Below, one piece after another: positions 55,375-64,000 of a stretch of DNA of 64,000 nucleotides (position 1 is its first letter; each line of letters begins with the position of its first letter). Below the pieces are notes generated by a model that saw only the letters and a list, made by a program, of their open reading frames with translations, was not told the DNA's origin and ran no database searches. Source of the stretch: Leadbetterella sp. GTDB taxonomy: Bacteria; Bacteroidota; Bacteroidia; Cytophagales; Spirosomataceae. The DNA is taken from NCBI GenBank assembly GCA_019638185.1, contig JAHBUH010000013.1, positions 44,616-108,615 on the forward strand, in the 5' to 3' direction. A program made the position numbers and the translations under genes.

Positions 55375-56058
55375 TTGAAAAAAATATTGTTAATAGAAGA
55401 CGATAGCCAGGTATGTTCTATCGTAAAAAAAGGCCTGGAGGAAGAGGGTTTCTCCATTACTATTGCCACTGACGGGGAGTCAGGGCTGGCCCTGGCCCTG
55501 GAGAAGTCGTTTGACCTGATCCTGCTGGACATCATGCTGCCCCGTATCCAGGGCCTGGAAGTATGCCGCCGGGTCAGGGAGGTGAGTAATGTGCCTATTT
55601 TGCTGCTTACCGCCCTGGGTACGGCTGAAAACGTGGCGGAAGGCCTGAATAAGGGGGCCGATGACTACCTGGTGAAACCCTTTAAGTTTATTGAGCTGAT
55701 AGCCCGGATCAACTCCCTCCTGCGGCGGGCCGGGCAGAGCCAGGAAGAAGACCGTTCTGAAATTTACCGCTTTGCCGGCGTGGTGCTGAATAATACTTCG
55801 AAGATCGTGACGGTGAATGACCAGGAGGTGGCCCTCACGTCTACCGAGTTCAGGCTGCTTCTGCTCCTGATGAAAATGCCCAATAAGGTATATTCCCGCC
55901 AGGAGATCCTGGAAAGGGTATGGGAGGTTAACTTTGACCTGGGCACAAACGTGGTAGACGTGTACATCAATTATCTCCGGAAAAAGCTGGATAAACACGG
56001 CTCTCCCCGGATCATTCACACGGTGGTGGGAATGGGCTACGTCATGCGCGAAAAATAA
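55375..56058 (+). CDS. OmpR/PhoB-type response regulator (TTG start)
   Basis: Response regulator of 227 residues. The receiver begins MKKILLIEDDSQV, with phosphoacceptor Asp52 (LLDIMLP) and switch lysine in VKPFKFIEL. The winged-helix DNA-binding domain has LTSTEFRLLLLLMKMPNKVY, then VVDVYINYLRKKLDK and HTVVGMGYVMREK. The start is TTG at 55375, because receivers begin within one or two residues of the first strand; an earlier TTG at 55342 overlaps the promoter box. No histidine kinase is adjacent, so it is an orphan. Confidence 0.9.
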   Translation: MKKILLIEDDSQVCSIVKKGLEEEGFSITIATDGESGLALALEKSFDLILLDIMLPRIQGLEVCRRVREVSNVPILLLTALGTAENVAEGLNKGADDYLVKPFKFIELIARINSLLRRAGQSQEEDRSEIYRFAGVVLNNTSKIVTVNDQEVALTSTEFRLLLLLMKMPNKVYSRQEILERVWEVNFDLGTNVVDVYINYLRKKLDKHGSPRIIHTVVGMGYVMREK

Positions 56059-56061
56059 CGC

Positions 56062-57138
56062 TCAGAGCCTGCCTGAGCGGGCCCGGAGCATGAAATCTGC
56101 CAGTACCAGTGCCGACATGGCGTCTACGATAGGCACCGCGCGCGGAAGCACGCAGGGGTCATGACGGCCCTTACCTGACACGATAACCGGTTCTCCGGCC
56201 TCGTTTACACTTTCCTGGTCACGCATGATGGTGGCCGTAGGTTTAAAGGCTACCCTGAAGTAAATGTCCTGGCCATTGGAAATGCCGCCCTGGATACCCC
56301 CGGAATGGTTGGTTTTAGTGAGCACCTTTCCGGCTTCCACATAAAATTCGTCATTGTGCTGCGAGCCCAGCAGCGCCGTTCCCTCAAAACCGCTGCCGTA
56401 TTCAAAACCCTTCACGGCGTTAATGCTTAACATGGCCTTACCCAGCTCGGCGTGCAGCTTATCAAATACGGGTTCTCCCCAGCCGGCCGGCACGCCTTTG
56501 ATCACCCCGGTGATGACGCCGCCCACGGAGTCACCCGCTTTCCGGATCTCATCAATGTATTCAAACATCCGCTGCGCCATCTCCTCATCCGGGCAGCGCA
56601 CGGCATGATCATCGATCCGGCTGAGGTCCAGTTCGGTATAGTTTTTATCCAGTTTCAGCTGCCCCACCTGCGAAACGTAGGAGCAGATCTCCACACCGGC
56701 TTCCTTCAGGATGCGCTTAGCCACGGCTCCGGCGGCTACCCGCGCGGCGGTCTCCCGGGCCGAACTGCGCCCTCCGCCGCGGTAATCGCGGATTCCGTAT
56801 TTTTCAGTGTAGGTATAGTCAGCATGCGAAGGCCGGAATTTATCCGCAATATGGCCGTAGTCTTTACTCCGCTGGTCTTCATTAAAAATCACGAGGGCCA
56901 CCGGGGTACCCGTGGTTTTCCCTTCAAAAACCCCTGACAGGACCTGGAAGCTGTCCGATTCCTTGCGCTGGGTGGTGATCCGTGACTGTCCCGGTTTCCG
57001 CCTGTCCAGCTCATACTGGATCTCTTCTTCATCAAAATCCACCCCCGCCGGGCATCCGTCAATGACCACTCCTATGGCTTTCCCGTGCGATTCCCCAAAA
57101 GTGGATATTTTAAAAATTTTACCGTATGTACTACTCAT
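56062..57138 (-). CDS. aroC: Chorismate synthase
   Basis: FMN enzyme of 358 residues for the last step of the shikimate pathway, converting EPSP to chorismate. Signatures are [18 protein letters not shown] (residues about 15-32), [20 protein letters not shown] and [20 protein letters not shown], and the later [13 protein letters not shown]. The length is normal and the catalytic histidines (His18 and His105) are present. Its ATG overlaps the batD stop by four bases (ATGA), so translation depends on batD. I know no functional reason for this pairing. Confidence 0.96.
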   Translation of the reverse strand: MSSTYGKIFKISTFGESHGKAIGVVIDGCPAGVDFDEEEIQYELDRRKPGQSRITTQRKESDSFQVLSGVFEGKTTGTPVALVIFNEDQRSKDYGHIADKFRPSHADYTYTEKYGIRDYRGGGRSSARETAARVAAGAVAKRILKEAGVEICSYVSQVGQLKLDKNYTELDLSRIDDHAVRCPDEEMAQRMFEYIDEIRKAGDSVGGVITGVIKGVPAGWGEPVFDKLHAELGKAMLSINAVKGFEYGSGFEGTALLGSQHNDEFYVEAGKVLTKTNHSGGIQGGISNGQDIYFRVAFKPTATIMRDQESVNEAGEPVIVSGKGRHDPCVLPRAVPIVDAMSALVLADFMLRARSGRL

Positions 57139-58454
57139 TTTTTCTTCCAGATATAAATTAATGTCATTACCATAAAGATCAGGATAAAATTAGCAAAGAC
57201 CCGTAAAAAGCTCCTTGCATTAAATTCATTTTTATCGGTGCGGAGGTTATCTATGCCGGTGTAAATGTCTTTCACCAGGTTATTTTTGGAGACAATGGTG
57301 CTGCCCGTCACCCGGATCTTCCAGCGGGCCATCAGCGTATCGTAACGGGCCGTTTTGATATTGAAATAGATCAGTGAAAAATAGCTGCCCAGGTCATAAT
57401 CTCCGGCCACTTTGGGCAGTATTTTGTAATTAAATACTTTGGACCCGGCCAGCTTACCGCCTTCCTGCTGCAGCCGTACACCTGACTCAAAGAAATCCAG
57501 GGTTTTGTCATTTTCTATCTTCCCGAAGTTCAGCACATCCATATTCCCCTGCCCTTCCAGGGTGATTCCAAAGTTAAAGCTTTCACCGGTCAGCTTATCC
57601 TCTCCGCCCTGCATATTTTCTTTGAGCCGGAACGTGCCTACCGGAACCTTGTCCCTGAGCGGGTGTGCGGGGAGCTCCTTTACCCGGATCACCCGGGGCT
57701 TCGAGTTCAGCGGGGCGGAGCGGTTTTCGCCTTTATTCATGCGCAGGGTTAAGGCCGGAATGGTCATGTTGTGATTATTCAGCGGGTAGTATACCGCCTC
57801 AAAGAGGTCATACACAAAATATTTCACGCCTTTGATGTATTCTTCCCGCTGGCCAATGGAGCTGATAATGTTCCGGCTTTCCAGGCTGTTCTCCGGCTTT
57901 ATTTTCCGGGCCAGAGCCTCTACCTGGTCGCCGATGTCTTTAGGAAACTGCCAGTTCACCGTATTTTTTGCTGAAGAGTAGAAAGAGAGCCGGATCTTGA
58001 CCCCCTCCCCCACAAATATCTCTTTTTTGGAACATTCCACCACAAAGTCGGCATCGTCAATATCGATCAGCAGGTCAGCATAGCCCTCCTCATCGTCTTC
58101 CACAATGATGCGGGCAGCCTCTGATCTGATCATCCCCCGGTTTACCTCAATCTCAAACGGCGGAATGATAAATTCACCGCCTTCTATGGGCGAGTAGTAT
58201 TTGGTAATGGTGTGAAGCTCGGTCTTACGGCCGTCTATCTGGGTTTCGCTGTGCGCCACCGTGCGTTTTCCCCGCTCAAAACCGGCCAGCTCGGGGAAGT
58301 CATCCAGCGCATAATCCGGCCCGTAAACCGTCACGGTCACGGTCAGGTAATCGTGCATGGATATTCTTTCCGGCCCCACGGTGATTTTCGGAGCGGGGTA
58401 CTGGGCCATCAGCGGCGTCACCATGAGAAAGAATACGAGAATTCGGAATGACAT
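57135..58454 (-). CDS. batD: BatD-like oxygen-tolerance protein
   Basis: Secreted, membrane-anchored protein of 439 residues. A signal peptide ends PLMAQ, and one C-terminal helix is at about 416-435 ([17 protein letters not shown]), ending KKK. Between them are BatD-type beta domains ([20 protein letters not shown], then [18 protein letters not shown]). Bat proteins (A-E) with MoxR were linked to aerotolerance in Bacteroides. Here batD stands without batA, B, C or E and is tied to aroC by a four-base overlap. Its promoter box ends four bases before the ATG. Confidence 0.88.
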   Translation of the reverse strand: MSFRILVFFLMVTPLMAQYPAPKITVGPERISMHDYLTVTVTVYGPDYALDDFPELAGFERGKRTVAHSETQIDGRKTELHTITKYYSPIEGGEFIIPPFEIEVNRGMIRSEAARIIVEDDEEGYADLLIDIDDADFVVECSKKEIFVGEGVKIRLSFYSSAKNTVNWQFPKDIGDQVEALARKIKPENSLESRNIISSIGQREEYIKGVKYFVYDLFEAVYYPLNNHNMTIPALTLRMNKGENRSAPLNSKPRVIRVKELPAHPLRDKVPVGTFRLKENMQGGEDKLTGESFNFGITLEGQGNMDVLNFGKIENDKTLDFFESGVRLQQEGGKLAGSKVFNYKILPKVAGDYDLGSYFSLIYFNIKTARYDTLMARWKIRVTGSTIVSKNNLVKDIYTGIDNLRTDKNEFNARSFLRVFANFILIFMVMTLIYIWKKK

Positions 58455-58458
58455 CGTG

Positions 58459-58466
58459 CAAAATTA
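58459..58466 (-). promoter_or_regulatory. Promoter -7 box for batD-aroC, nearly leaderless
   Basis: TAATTTTG on the minus strand ends 4 bp before the batD ATG, so the transcript would have almost no leader. Confidence 0.55.
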
Positions 58467-58516
58467 TAAAATTATCCATGCATTATTCATTATATTCACG
58501 TCAGATTTACAGCAGT

Positions 58517-58571
58517 AGCTGTGAGCCTTGAGCTATGAGCGGTAAGCAGCTCACAGCTAAATTTGATACAA
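58517..58571 (+). repeat. Dispersed repeat, copy B, in front of the YCF48-like gene
   Basis: It contains CCTTGAGCTATGAG (58526-58539) and AGCTCACAGCTAA joined to ATTTGATAC (58548-58569), matching copy A at 3.7 kb. It also forms a hairpin AGCTGTGAGC/GCTCACAGCT. It abuts the ATG at 58572. Confidence 0.7.
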
Positions 58572-59573
58572 ATGAAAAACGGTATACTCCTTCTTGCTTT
58601 TACTTTACACAGCCTCTTTTCCCATGGTCAGTGGGCCGTTTCCACCTTACCGGAGCAGCCTTCCCTGCGCGCCATGGATGCTTCCGGGGGTCATAACATC
58701 TGGGTTTCCGGATCCAAAGGCAGCATTTTTGTCACTACCGATGGCGGGCAGAGCTGGGAAAACCGCTGCCCGGAGGAGTTCCGCCACCTCGATTTCCGGG
58801 GCATTGCCGTGCTTACTGACAGCGTGGTACTGGCCATGAGCGCCGGTGACGGCTCGGAAGGCCGGGCCATCGTGATCAAAACCACCGACCGGGGTAAAAC
58901 CTGGAGAAAGGTGCTGGAAAAAGGCGAGAAAGGCGTATTTTTTGATACCATCAAGTTCAGGAGCCCCTGGACCGGCTACCTCCTGGGTGACCCCATAGAT
59001 CCCTTCCCCTACCTGCTGAAGACCGTAGACGCCGGTGAAACCTGGGTGCGGGTGGCTAACCTGCCCGAGGTCATAGAGGGGGAGGCCTCGTTTGCAGCCA
59101 GTAATTCCTGCATCACTACTTCAGGCGATAACGTGTGGTTCCATACTCAGAACCGCATCTTTCATTCGTTTAATTCCGGTGAGTACTGGCAGGTGCACAA
59201 TACCCTTTTCATGAAAGGGGCCAGCCAGGGCATCTTCGGTATTTTTGCCATTGATCCTTATACGTTGATTGCGGTGGGGGGTGATTACCTGCCGCATAAG
59301 GAGCCCATGCTGCAGTATGCCCATTCCGGTTCAGGCGGACAGGCCTGGTATACCAGTAAGGAGTACTGGAAGATCGGGCTTACGGAGTGCATCAGCGTTT
59401 TTGGGCCTCAACGACACCTCATCAGCGTAGGTACACACGGTACGGCGCTCTCGCGTGATGGCGGCTTTACGTGGAAACCCCTGGATGGTGAGTCATTCCA
59501 TGTGGTGAAGTGTTTCGGGAATACCTGTATGGCGGCGGGTGCAGACGGGAGAGTAGGAGTTATCAGTTTGTAG
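58572..59573 (+). CDS. YCF48/BNR-repeat beta-propeller protein
   Basis: Secreted protein of 333 residues starting at ATG 58572 (MKNGILLLAFTLHSLFSHGQ). It contains several BNR/Asp-box repeats typical of YCF48-like propellers: TTDGGQSWENR, TTDRGKTWRKV, TVDAGETWVRV, FNSGEYWQV and SRDGGFTWKPL. It is often labelled oxidoreductase in Bacteroidota without evidence. HCF136/YCF48 proteins assist assembly of other complexes in phototrophs; here the partner is unknown. The dispersed repeat lies immediately before its start. Confidence 0.88.
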   Translation: MKNGILLLAFTLHSLFSHGQWAVSTLPEQPSLRAMDASGGHNIWVSGSKGSIFVTTDGGQSWENRCPEEFRHLDFRGIAVLTDSVVLAMSAGDGSEGRAIVIKTTDRGKTWRKVLEKGEKGVFFDTIKFRSPWTGYLLGDPIDPFPYLLKTVDAGETWVRVANLPEVIEGEASFAASNSCITTSGDNVWFHTQNRIFHSFNSGEYWQVHNTLFMKGASQGIFGIFAIDPYTLIAVGGDYLPHKEPMLQYAHSGSGGQAWYTSKEYWKIGLTECISVFGPQRHLISVGTHGTALSRDGGFTWKPLDGESFHVVKCFGNTCMAAGADGRVGVISL

Positions 59574-59581
59574 GGTCATCC

Positions 59582-59630
59582 GAAAGAAAAATCCCGTTTC
59601 CCACCAGTAAACCTGGTAAGAAACGGGATA
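59582..59630 (-). terminator. Terminator of pgk
   Basis: On the minus strand ATCCCGTTTC and GAAACGGGAT (59629-59620 and 59600-59591) pair around an inner ACCAG/CTGGT stem, followed by TTTTTCTTTC. Confidence 0.85.
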
Positions 59631-59647
59631 TAGGATAAAGGCTCTTT

Positions 59648-60838
59648 TTATGCTTCCAGTGCCGCCACACCCGGCAGTACTTTGCCTTCCATGTATTCCA
59701 GCAGCGCGCCGCCACCGGTAGATACGTAGGAAACGCGGTCGCCGTAACCGGCGTTATTAATGGCCGCAGCAGAGTCTCCTCCACCGATCAGCGAGAAAGC
59801 ATTATGATCATCGGTTGCTTTTACCACGGCTTCAGCGATGGCATTAGTACCGGTAGCAAAATTCGGGAATTCAAAAACGCCCATAGGTCCGTTCCACAGG
59901 ATGGTCCTGGATTCGGAGATCACCTTGCTGAACAGCTCAATGGTCTTCGGACCGATGTCCAGTCCCTGCAGCTCATCCGGGATCTCACCGGTAGCGTATA
60001 CGGCACGGTTAGCGTCATTACTGAAGCTGTCAGCGGTTACGTTATCCAGCGGCATATATACATTGACGCCTTTTTCCTTGGCCTTTTCCAGGATTTCCAG
60101 GGCCAGGTCCATCTTATCAGCTTCCAGCAGCGACTTACCGATCTTTCCGCCCAGCGCTTTGGTGAATGTATAGGTCATTCCGCCTCCGATGATCAGGTTA
60201 TCTACCTTATCCAGCAGCCTTTCGATGATCAGGATTTTATCTGAGATCTTGGCACCGCCCATAATGGCTGTAAAAGGCTTCTCGGCATTTTCCAGGATAT
60301 GGCGGGCGTTATCCAGTTCTGCCTGCATTACCTTGCCGCAGATTCTGTCGGTGAAAAACTGCGCGATCACCGCAGTAGACGCATGCGCCCGGTGCGCGGT
60401 TCCGAAGGCGTCATTTACCCATACATCTCCCAGTTGGGAGAGTTTTTCAGCAAAAGCCGTATCTCCTTTTTCTTCTTCTTTATAGAATCTGAGGTTTTCA
60501 AGAAGCAGCACTTCGCCGGGCTGTAATCCGGCAGCCAGGTCTTTTGCCTGTTCACCGATGCAGTCGTCCGCAAATTTCACAGGCACACCCAGGATCAGGG
60601 ATAATGGCGCCACAATGTGCTTCAGGGAGTATTTCTCGGTAGGGCCTTCTTTGGGCCGGCCCAGGTGAGACATTAAAATAACGGACCCTCCGTCAGCAAG
60701 TATTTTCTTAATGGTAGGAATGGTGGCTTTGATCCGGGTGTCATCCGTAATTTCAAAACGCTCATTTAAAGGAACGTTAAAGTCTACCCTGATCAATGCT
60801 TTTTTGCCCGAGAAATCGAAACTATCAACTGTTTTCAT
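59648..60838 (-). CDS. pgk: Phosphoglycerate kinase
   Basis: Glycolytic enzyme of 396 residues that transfers phosphate from 1,3-bisphosphoglycerate to ADP. Start ATG at 60838 ([20 protein letters not shown]); an upstream TTG is ignored. Blocks visible: [87 protein letters not shown] and the nucleotide-binding GGGDSAAAI, then [14 protein letters not shown]. Complete. It is not adjacent to gap. A TAATTTTG box lies upstream at 60875-60882. Confidence 0.97.
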   Translation of the reverse strand: MKTVDSFDFSGKKALIRVDFNVPLNERFEITDDTRIKATIPTIKKILADGGSVILMSHLGRPKEGPTEKYSLKHIVAPLSLILGVPVKFADDCIGEQAKDLAAGLQPGEVLLLENLRFYKEEEKGDTAFAEKLSQLGDVWVNDAFGTAHRAHASTAVIAQFFTDRICGKVMQAELDNARHILENAEKPFTAIMGGAKISDKILIIERLLDKVDNLIIGGGMTYTFTKALGGKIGKSLLEADKMDLALEILEKAKEKGVNVYMPLDNVTADSFSNDANRAVYATGEIPDELQGLDIGPKTIELFSKVISESRTILWNGPMGVFEFPNFATGTNAIAEAVVKATDDHNAFSLIGGGDSAAAINNAGYGDRVSYVSTGGGALLEYMEGKVLPGVAALEA

Positions 60839-60874
60839 AGACTTCTGCAAATCTTCTTTTTGGTTTTAAGGATT

Positions 60875-60882
60875 CAAAATTA
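60875..60882 (-). promoter_or_regulatory. Promoter -7 box for pgk
   Basis: TAATTTTG on the minus strand, 36 bp before the ATG. Confidence 0.5.
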
Positions 60883-61038
60883 AAATTTATAACCTAAGGG
60901 GCTTCATGTTTTGGCGAGAATTTTAACAAACGGGCTTCCCAACATCCGTATTGTACAAAAAAATACAGAATAAATCATATCAAAAGAAGCGGGGTATGCG
61001 GGTCTTCCGCATAAACCTGAAAAATATCTTCACAGTTC

Positions 61039-61069
61039 TTTGATTTTCAATCATAAACCTCTATTTTTG
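61039..61069 (+). promoter_or_regulatory. Promoter for rpsF-rpsR-rplI
   Basis: TTTG (61039-61042), 19 bp, TATTTTTG (61062-61069). It is a textbook Bacteroidota promoter, 50 bp before rpsF. Confidence 0.8.
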
Positions 61070-61119
61070 CAGTCCGATTTTCGGAAAAAATTATTTCTTT
61101 AATTTATTTTATTAGTCAA

Positions 61120-61482
61120 ATGTTTCAAAACCAGTACGAAACAGTGTTCATTTTAACTCCCGTTTTATCTGATGCCCAGATAAAGGACGCTGTTGACAAA
61201 TTCAAGTCAGTTTTAGCTGATAACGGTGCTGAGATCGTTAATGAGGAGGCATGGGGGCTTAAGAAGCTGGCCTACCCCATTCAGCACAAAACCACGGGCT
61301 ACTATCAGCTAGTTGAGTTTAAGGCAGATCCTAAGTTGATCGCCACATTGGAAACTGAATATAAGCGTGATGAGCGCGTTCTCCGTTTCTTGACCACCAA
61401 GTTAGACAAGCATGCGATTGAGTATTCTGAGCGTAGAAGAAAAGGCGGTTTCAAAAAAGCCGAGGCAGCTGTAACAGAGTAA
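61120..61482 (+). CDS. rpsF: Ribosomal protein bS6
   Basis: Small-subunit protein of 120 residues that pairs with bS18 on 16S rRNA. It has the usual start [20 protein letters not shown] and [20 protein letters not shown], with the KLAYPI segment that contacts bS18, and a basic Ala-rich tail. It is the first gene of rpsF-rpsR-rplI; no ssb or priB gene lies between them. Confidence 0.97.
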   Translation: MFQNQYETVFILTPVLSDAQIKDAVDKFKSVLADNGAEIVNEEAWGLKKLAYPIQHKTTGYYQLVEFKADPKLIATLETEYKRDERVLRFLTTKLDKHAIEYSERRRKGGFKKAEAAVTE

Positions 61483-61508
61483 TCACCTAACATTAAACAT
61501 TCATCGTT

Positions 61509-61763
61509 ATGTCATTAGTAAACGAACCGGTAGAAAGAAAAGAGCAGAACCGTAAAAAATACTGTAGATTTAAGAAATTAGGCATCAAGTATGTAGATTA
61601 CAAAGACCCTAATTTCCTTTTAAAGTTTTTGAATGAGCAGGGTAAGATCCTTCCGAGAAGACTGACAGGTAACAGCCTGAAGTTCCAGAGAAGAGTGGCT
61701 ATCGCCATTAAGCGTGCCCGTCACCTGGCGTTACTGCCTTACGTGGCTGATGGTCTTAAGTAA
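61509..61763 (+). CDS. rpsR: Ribosomal protein bS18
   Basis: Protein of 84 residues. Family core: [20 protein letters not shown], then [20 protein letters not shown] and [12 protein letters not shown] (the I-L-P-R-R-x-T-G block). One cysteine remains near the start, without a four-cysteine zinc motif. It lies 26 bp after rpsF. Confidence 0.97.
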   Translation: MSLVNEPVERKEQNRKKYCRFKKLGIKYVDYKDPNFLLKFLNEQGKILPRRLTGNSLKFQRRVAIAIKRARHLALLPYVADGLK

Positions 61764-61785
61764 TCAATCAAAACATTAATTTACA

Positions 61786-62238
61786 ATGGAAATAATATTA
61801 AAAACAGATATTGCCGGGCTGGGTTATAAAAACGACATCATCAGCGTTAAGCCTGGTTACGGACGTAATTACCTGATCCCTCAGGGATATGCGGTTTTAG
61901 CATCCGGATCCAATAAGAAGATCCTGGCTGAAAACCTTAAACAAGCGGCCCACAAAGCCGAAAAAATCAAAGCAGATGCAGAAGCTATTGCTGCTCAGAT
62001 CGGTGACACGGTGGTAACTATCGCTACCAAAACCGGTGAAAGCGGTAAGATTTTCGGTCGGGTGACTAACACCCAGATCGCTGACGCCCTGGCTGAGAAA
62101 GGCATCACGGTAGACCGTAAGAAAATCACCGTAGGTGACATCAAGTTTGTAGGTGACTACACCGCCGTTATTGACCTTCACAAAGAAGTGAAGCATGAAG
62201 TAGCCGTGAAAGTAGTAGCAGAAGCAAACGAAGAGTAA
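61786..62238 (+). CDS. rplI: Ribosomal protein bL9
   Basis: Large-subunit protein of 150 residues. The N-terminal RNA-binding domain MEIILKTDIAGLGYKNDIIS, then GYGRNYLIPQGYAVLAS, is followed by the long connecting helix (about 42-75) and the C-terminal domain (SGKIFGRVTNTQIADAL). It ends the operon before a strong terminator. Confidence 0.97.
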   Translation: MEIILKTDIAGLGYKNDIISVKPGYGRNYLIPQGYAVLASGSNKKILAENLKQAAHKAEKIKADAEAIAAQIGDTVVTIATKTGESGKIFGRVTNTQIADALAEKGITVDRKKITVGDIKFVGDYTAVIDLHKEVKHEVAVKVVAEANEE

Positions 62239-62265
62239 TTTTCCGACGATACGTATTTTCTAAAG

Positions 62266-62291
62266 ACCGCCCCTTCCGGGCGGTTTTTTTA
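62266..62291 (+). terminator. Terminator of rpsF-rpsR-rplI
   Basis: ACCGCCC (62266-62272) pairs with GGGCGGT (62278-62284), then seven T. Confidence 0.95.
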
Positions 62292-62321
62292 TTTAACACC
62301 CGGCCCCATCTCCGGGTAACC

Positions 62322-63971
62322 TTATGACAAAAACCGCACCCGCAGCACCCGTGCATTCACCCCCAGGTCCCGGAAGGTCCTCAGCCAAAACAGCTGCTGG
62401 TTACTGAGGGTGTCATTGGGGGATTTGATCTCCAGGAGCTCGTAATGACCCTCGTTCCAGATCAGTAGATCGGGCATGCCGCGGGAGTTTTCCACCAGGT
62501 TTTCGGCCATGGTCTGTACGATGGTCTTCAGGGCCGGGAGGGAAATCCGGGAAGCCAGCACTTTCACCATGCCCCATATTTCGTAATCCCATACCACGAA
62601 GGGGTTAGCCGTACCGAAATGCCTTTCAAAGGTCTCCCAGAGGTAAGCCACCAGCTCATCGGGATCCTGGAAGCCCTCCAGGCGCTGCTGCACCTGCGTG
62701 CGCCGTTTTTCATAAAAATCAGGCAGGTAGAGATCAGAGGGCCGCCGCTGGAAGGGGTGGTGGAAAGCCACCAGGGAGGGGTCAAAGATAATGTCCCACA
62801 GCAGGAGTCCGAAAAGGGCACGCCATGAGAAGTTTTCCGAAAACGCCCCGGAGTAGCCCTGCTCCAGGAAATATTCCAGGCTGCCCAGCTCCACGCTGTG
62901 CCGGTAATCAGCCGGGATGCTGATCTCATCGGCCTCTTTCAGCCAGGCGGTGGTCTGCTTGCGGTTCTTTTTGCCGGACAGCGTAGTGAGGAAGTATTCG
63001 GCGAAGTACTGCTCATCCACGTTAAACGGCGAGCGGATCATTTCTTCACACACCGCCCGGGCCTCATCGTAGAATTTAGCCCGGGCCATGCTGCGGGCCT
63101 TCCGTTCGCGCGCCGGGGGCACCTGCGCGTCTTCGTACAGCTCAATGGCCAGGTCGTAGGCCTTGTGGCGCTCCAGGTGCCGCCCAATGTTCAGCTGGAG
63201 CTTTTGAAAGGCCGGAACGGCTATGGAGCTGAGCTGGCGGTTAGCATCCCGGAAGCTGCAATACCAGTCGAAAAGCCGGCCCGGCTCATAGGTTTCTTTG
63301 ATTTCAGAAAAAACGAGGAACTGTTCCGACACCAGCCACTTGTCTTCGGCCTCCTTCCGGGTGGTGAAGCGGGCCACCAGGTCGTCATCACTCTGCCGGT
63401 AATACTGCACCAGGCCCAGGTCACGCAGTACAAACTCGGTCATGTCCATGCTGCGGTTACCAAAAAACAGGAATTTCAGGAAGGAGGTCTCCTCTTCAAA
63501 ATTCACCTTTACCAGCGGAAAGGAGCGGCTGATGACGCTGATGATCTCTTCCGCACTGCATGTAGCCCCGAGATGAGCGGTGATCTCCTCTTTTTTAGCC
63601 GCTTTCAGCTCCCGGAGGCCAAAGGCCCCTGCCAGTTCGCTGCGGGTCAGCAGGGAAAGCAGTTCCCGGATCCAGAGCTGGTGATCCTCAAAGTTCAGCG
63701 GAGTAACAAACCCGCGTTCTTTAAGTATTTCCAGGTTTCCCGGGATATCTTCTATCTCGGCATATTTCAGCGTATTAACCTTAAAAAACAGGCCTTTTCG
63801 GTTTGTAAAACGGATAAACAGGCACTGGGCGTCTTCAGGCAGCGTATAGTATTTTCGCAGGAACCTCCACTCCGGTTCTATCAGCAGGTCTGCGTATTTG
63901 TCTTTTACAAAGTTTAACAAATACTCAAAGTTATCGTGATAGTATTTCGGTGGAAGTTCCGGGGTGCTCAT
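62322..63971 (-). CDS. FAN1-like VRR-NUC structure-specific nuclease
   Basis: Protein of 549 residues resembling the bacterial FAN1 homologue of Pseudomonas, which cuts branched DNA and helps remove interstrand cross-links. The C-terminal VRR-NUC domain has the metal-binding motif GMPDLLIW (Asp501), then LLEIKSPNDTLSNQQLFWL with Glu514 and Lys516, the PD-(D/E)xK pattern. The middle part (about residues 245-400) has TPR-like helices, with PSDLYLPDFYEKRRTQVQQR near 418-437. The N-terminal part has the FAN1 SAP-like DNA-binding region (LNFEDHQLWIRELLSLLTRS). There is no UBZ zinc finger, as in bacterial forms. The ATG overlaps the stop of the gene upstream by four bases. Confidence 0.88.
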   Translation of the reverse strand: MSTPELPPKYYHDNFEYLLNFVKDKYADLLIEPEWRFLRKYYTLPEDAQCLFIRFTNRKGLFFKVNTLKYAEIEDIPGNLEILKERGFVTPLNFEDHQLWIRELLSLLTRSELAGAFGLRELKAAKKEEITAHLGATCSAEEIISVISRSFPLVKVNFEEETSFLKFLFFGNRSMDMTEFVLRDLGLVQYYRQSDDDLVARFTTRKEAEDKWLVSEQFLVFSEIKETYEPGRLFDWYCSFRDANRQLSSIAVPAFQKLQLNIGRHLERHKAYDLAIELYEDAQVPPARERKARSMARAKFYDEARAVCEEMIRSPFNVDEQYFAEYFLTTLSGKKNRKQTTAWLKEADEISIPADYRHSVELGSLEYFLEQGYSGAFSENFSWRALFGLLLWDIIFDPSLVAFHHPFQRRPSDLYLPDFYEKRRTQVQQRLEGFQDPDELVAYLWETFERHFGTANPFVVWDYEIWGMVKVLASRISLPALKTIVQTMAENLVENSRGMPDLLIWNEGHYELLEIKSPNDTLSNQQLFWLRTFRDLGVNARVLRVRFLS

Positions 63972-64000
63972 ACATCAAACGCTGATTTGATGGCCTTTCT
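63968..64000 (-). CDS. 3' end of an upstream gene (partial)
   Basis: The last ten codons of a minus-strand frame (RKAIKSAFDV, then TGA) run off the window. Its stop overlaps the FAN1-like start (ATGA), the mark of an operon. The product cannot be told from ten residues. Confidence 0.4.
   Translation of the reverse strand, partial: RKAIKSAFDV

Overview
The window is about 64 kb of a Bacteroidota chromosome, probably from the Cytophagia/Chitinophagia/Sphingobacteriia part of the phylum; I do not name a genus. The evidence is the Bacteroidota promoter box TAnnTTTG in front of many genes, weak Shine-Dalgarno sequences, a type IX secretion Plug protein, a PUR-alpha-like DUF3276 protein, LytS/LytTR signalling, BatD, and several short lipoproteins and outer-membrane proteins. 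Apart from one AT-rich island, the window has a fairly even base composition of about half G+C, and its genes are intact.

Layout. 0.2-2.7 kb: periplasmic gamma-glutamyltransferase and a small lipoprotein. 2.8-7.5 kb (minus): heme acquisition operon hmuT-hmuU-hmuV-hmuS with a ChaN-like gene at its end. 7.6-13.5 kb: ligA, an NtrC-like regulator without a DNA-binding domain, a GlsB-type membrane protein, purM, a DgkA-type kinase and a thioesterase. 13.59 kb: tRNA-Arg(CCG) with a terminator.

13.7-22.05 kb: an AT-rich, horizontally acquired type I restriction-modification island, hsdM-rhuM-hsdS-(PrrC-like AAA ATPase)-hsdR. Its reading frames are broken by many single-base indels, although the protein sequence between the breaks is well preserved.

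22.1-33.2 kb: TonB-dependent receptor, GH3-family enzyme, DUF3276, RlpA-like, DUF58, YbjQ, MutS2, MetF, and an AAA/DUF4143 ATPase whose promoter carries four tandem 23-bp palindromic repeats. 33.2-36.3 kb: LytS/LytTR two-component pair, divergent from a thioredoxin-like periplasmic protein. 36.35-41.4 kb: FKBP isomerase, ProS, a Gly/Tyr/Ser-rich lipoprotein and an OmpP1/FadL-like porin. 41.5-46.1 kb: membrane-anchored AraC-type regulator, C10-like cysteine peptidase, LemA, DUF2207. 46.2-55.2 kb (minus): T9SS Plug protein, ABC-F ATPase, an unlisted 43-residue membrane protein, DNA polymerase III delta-prime, GlmU-like enzyme, subtilisin-like protease and a DUF937/OmpA-like protein. 55.3-64 kb: OmpR-type regulator, batD-aroC, a YCF48-like repeat protein, pgk, rpsF-rpsR-rplI, a FAN1-like nuclease and the last codons of a further gene.

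How the genes work together. HmuT, HmuU and HmuV would bring heme from the periplasm to the cytoplasm, and HmuS handles it there. Their outer-membrane receptor is not adjacent. hsdM/hsdS/hsdR with the PrrC-like gene between hsdS and hsdR resembles the E. coli prr locus, where an anticodon nuclease backs up restriction. Most other genes are housekeeping genes or small envelope operons. The most unusual points are the indel-riddled island, the 23-bp repeat array, a dispersed repeat placed just before two start codons, and the new small membrane protein.
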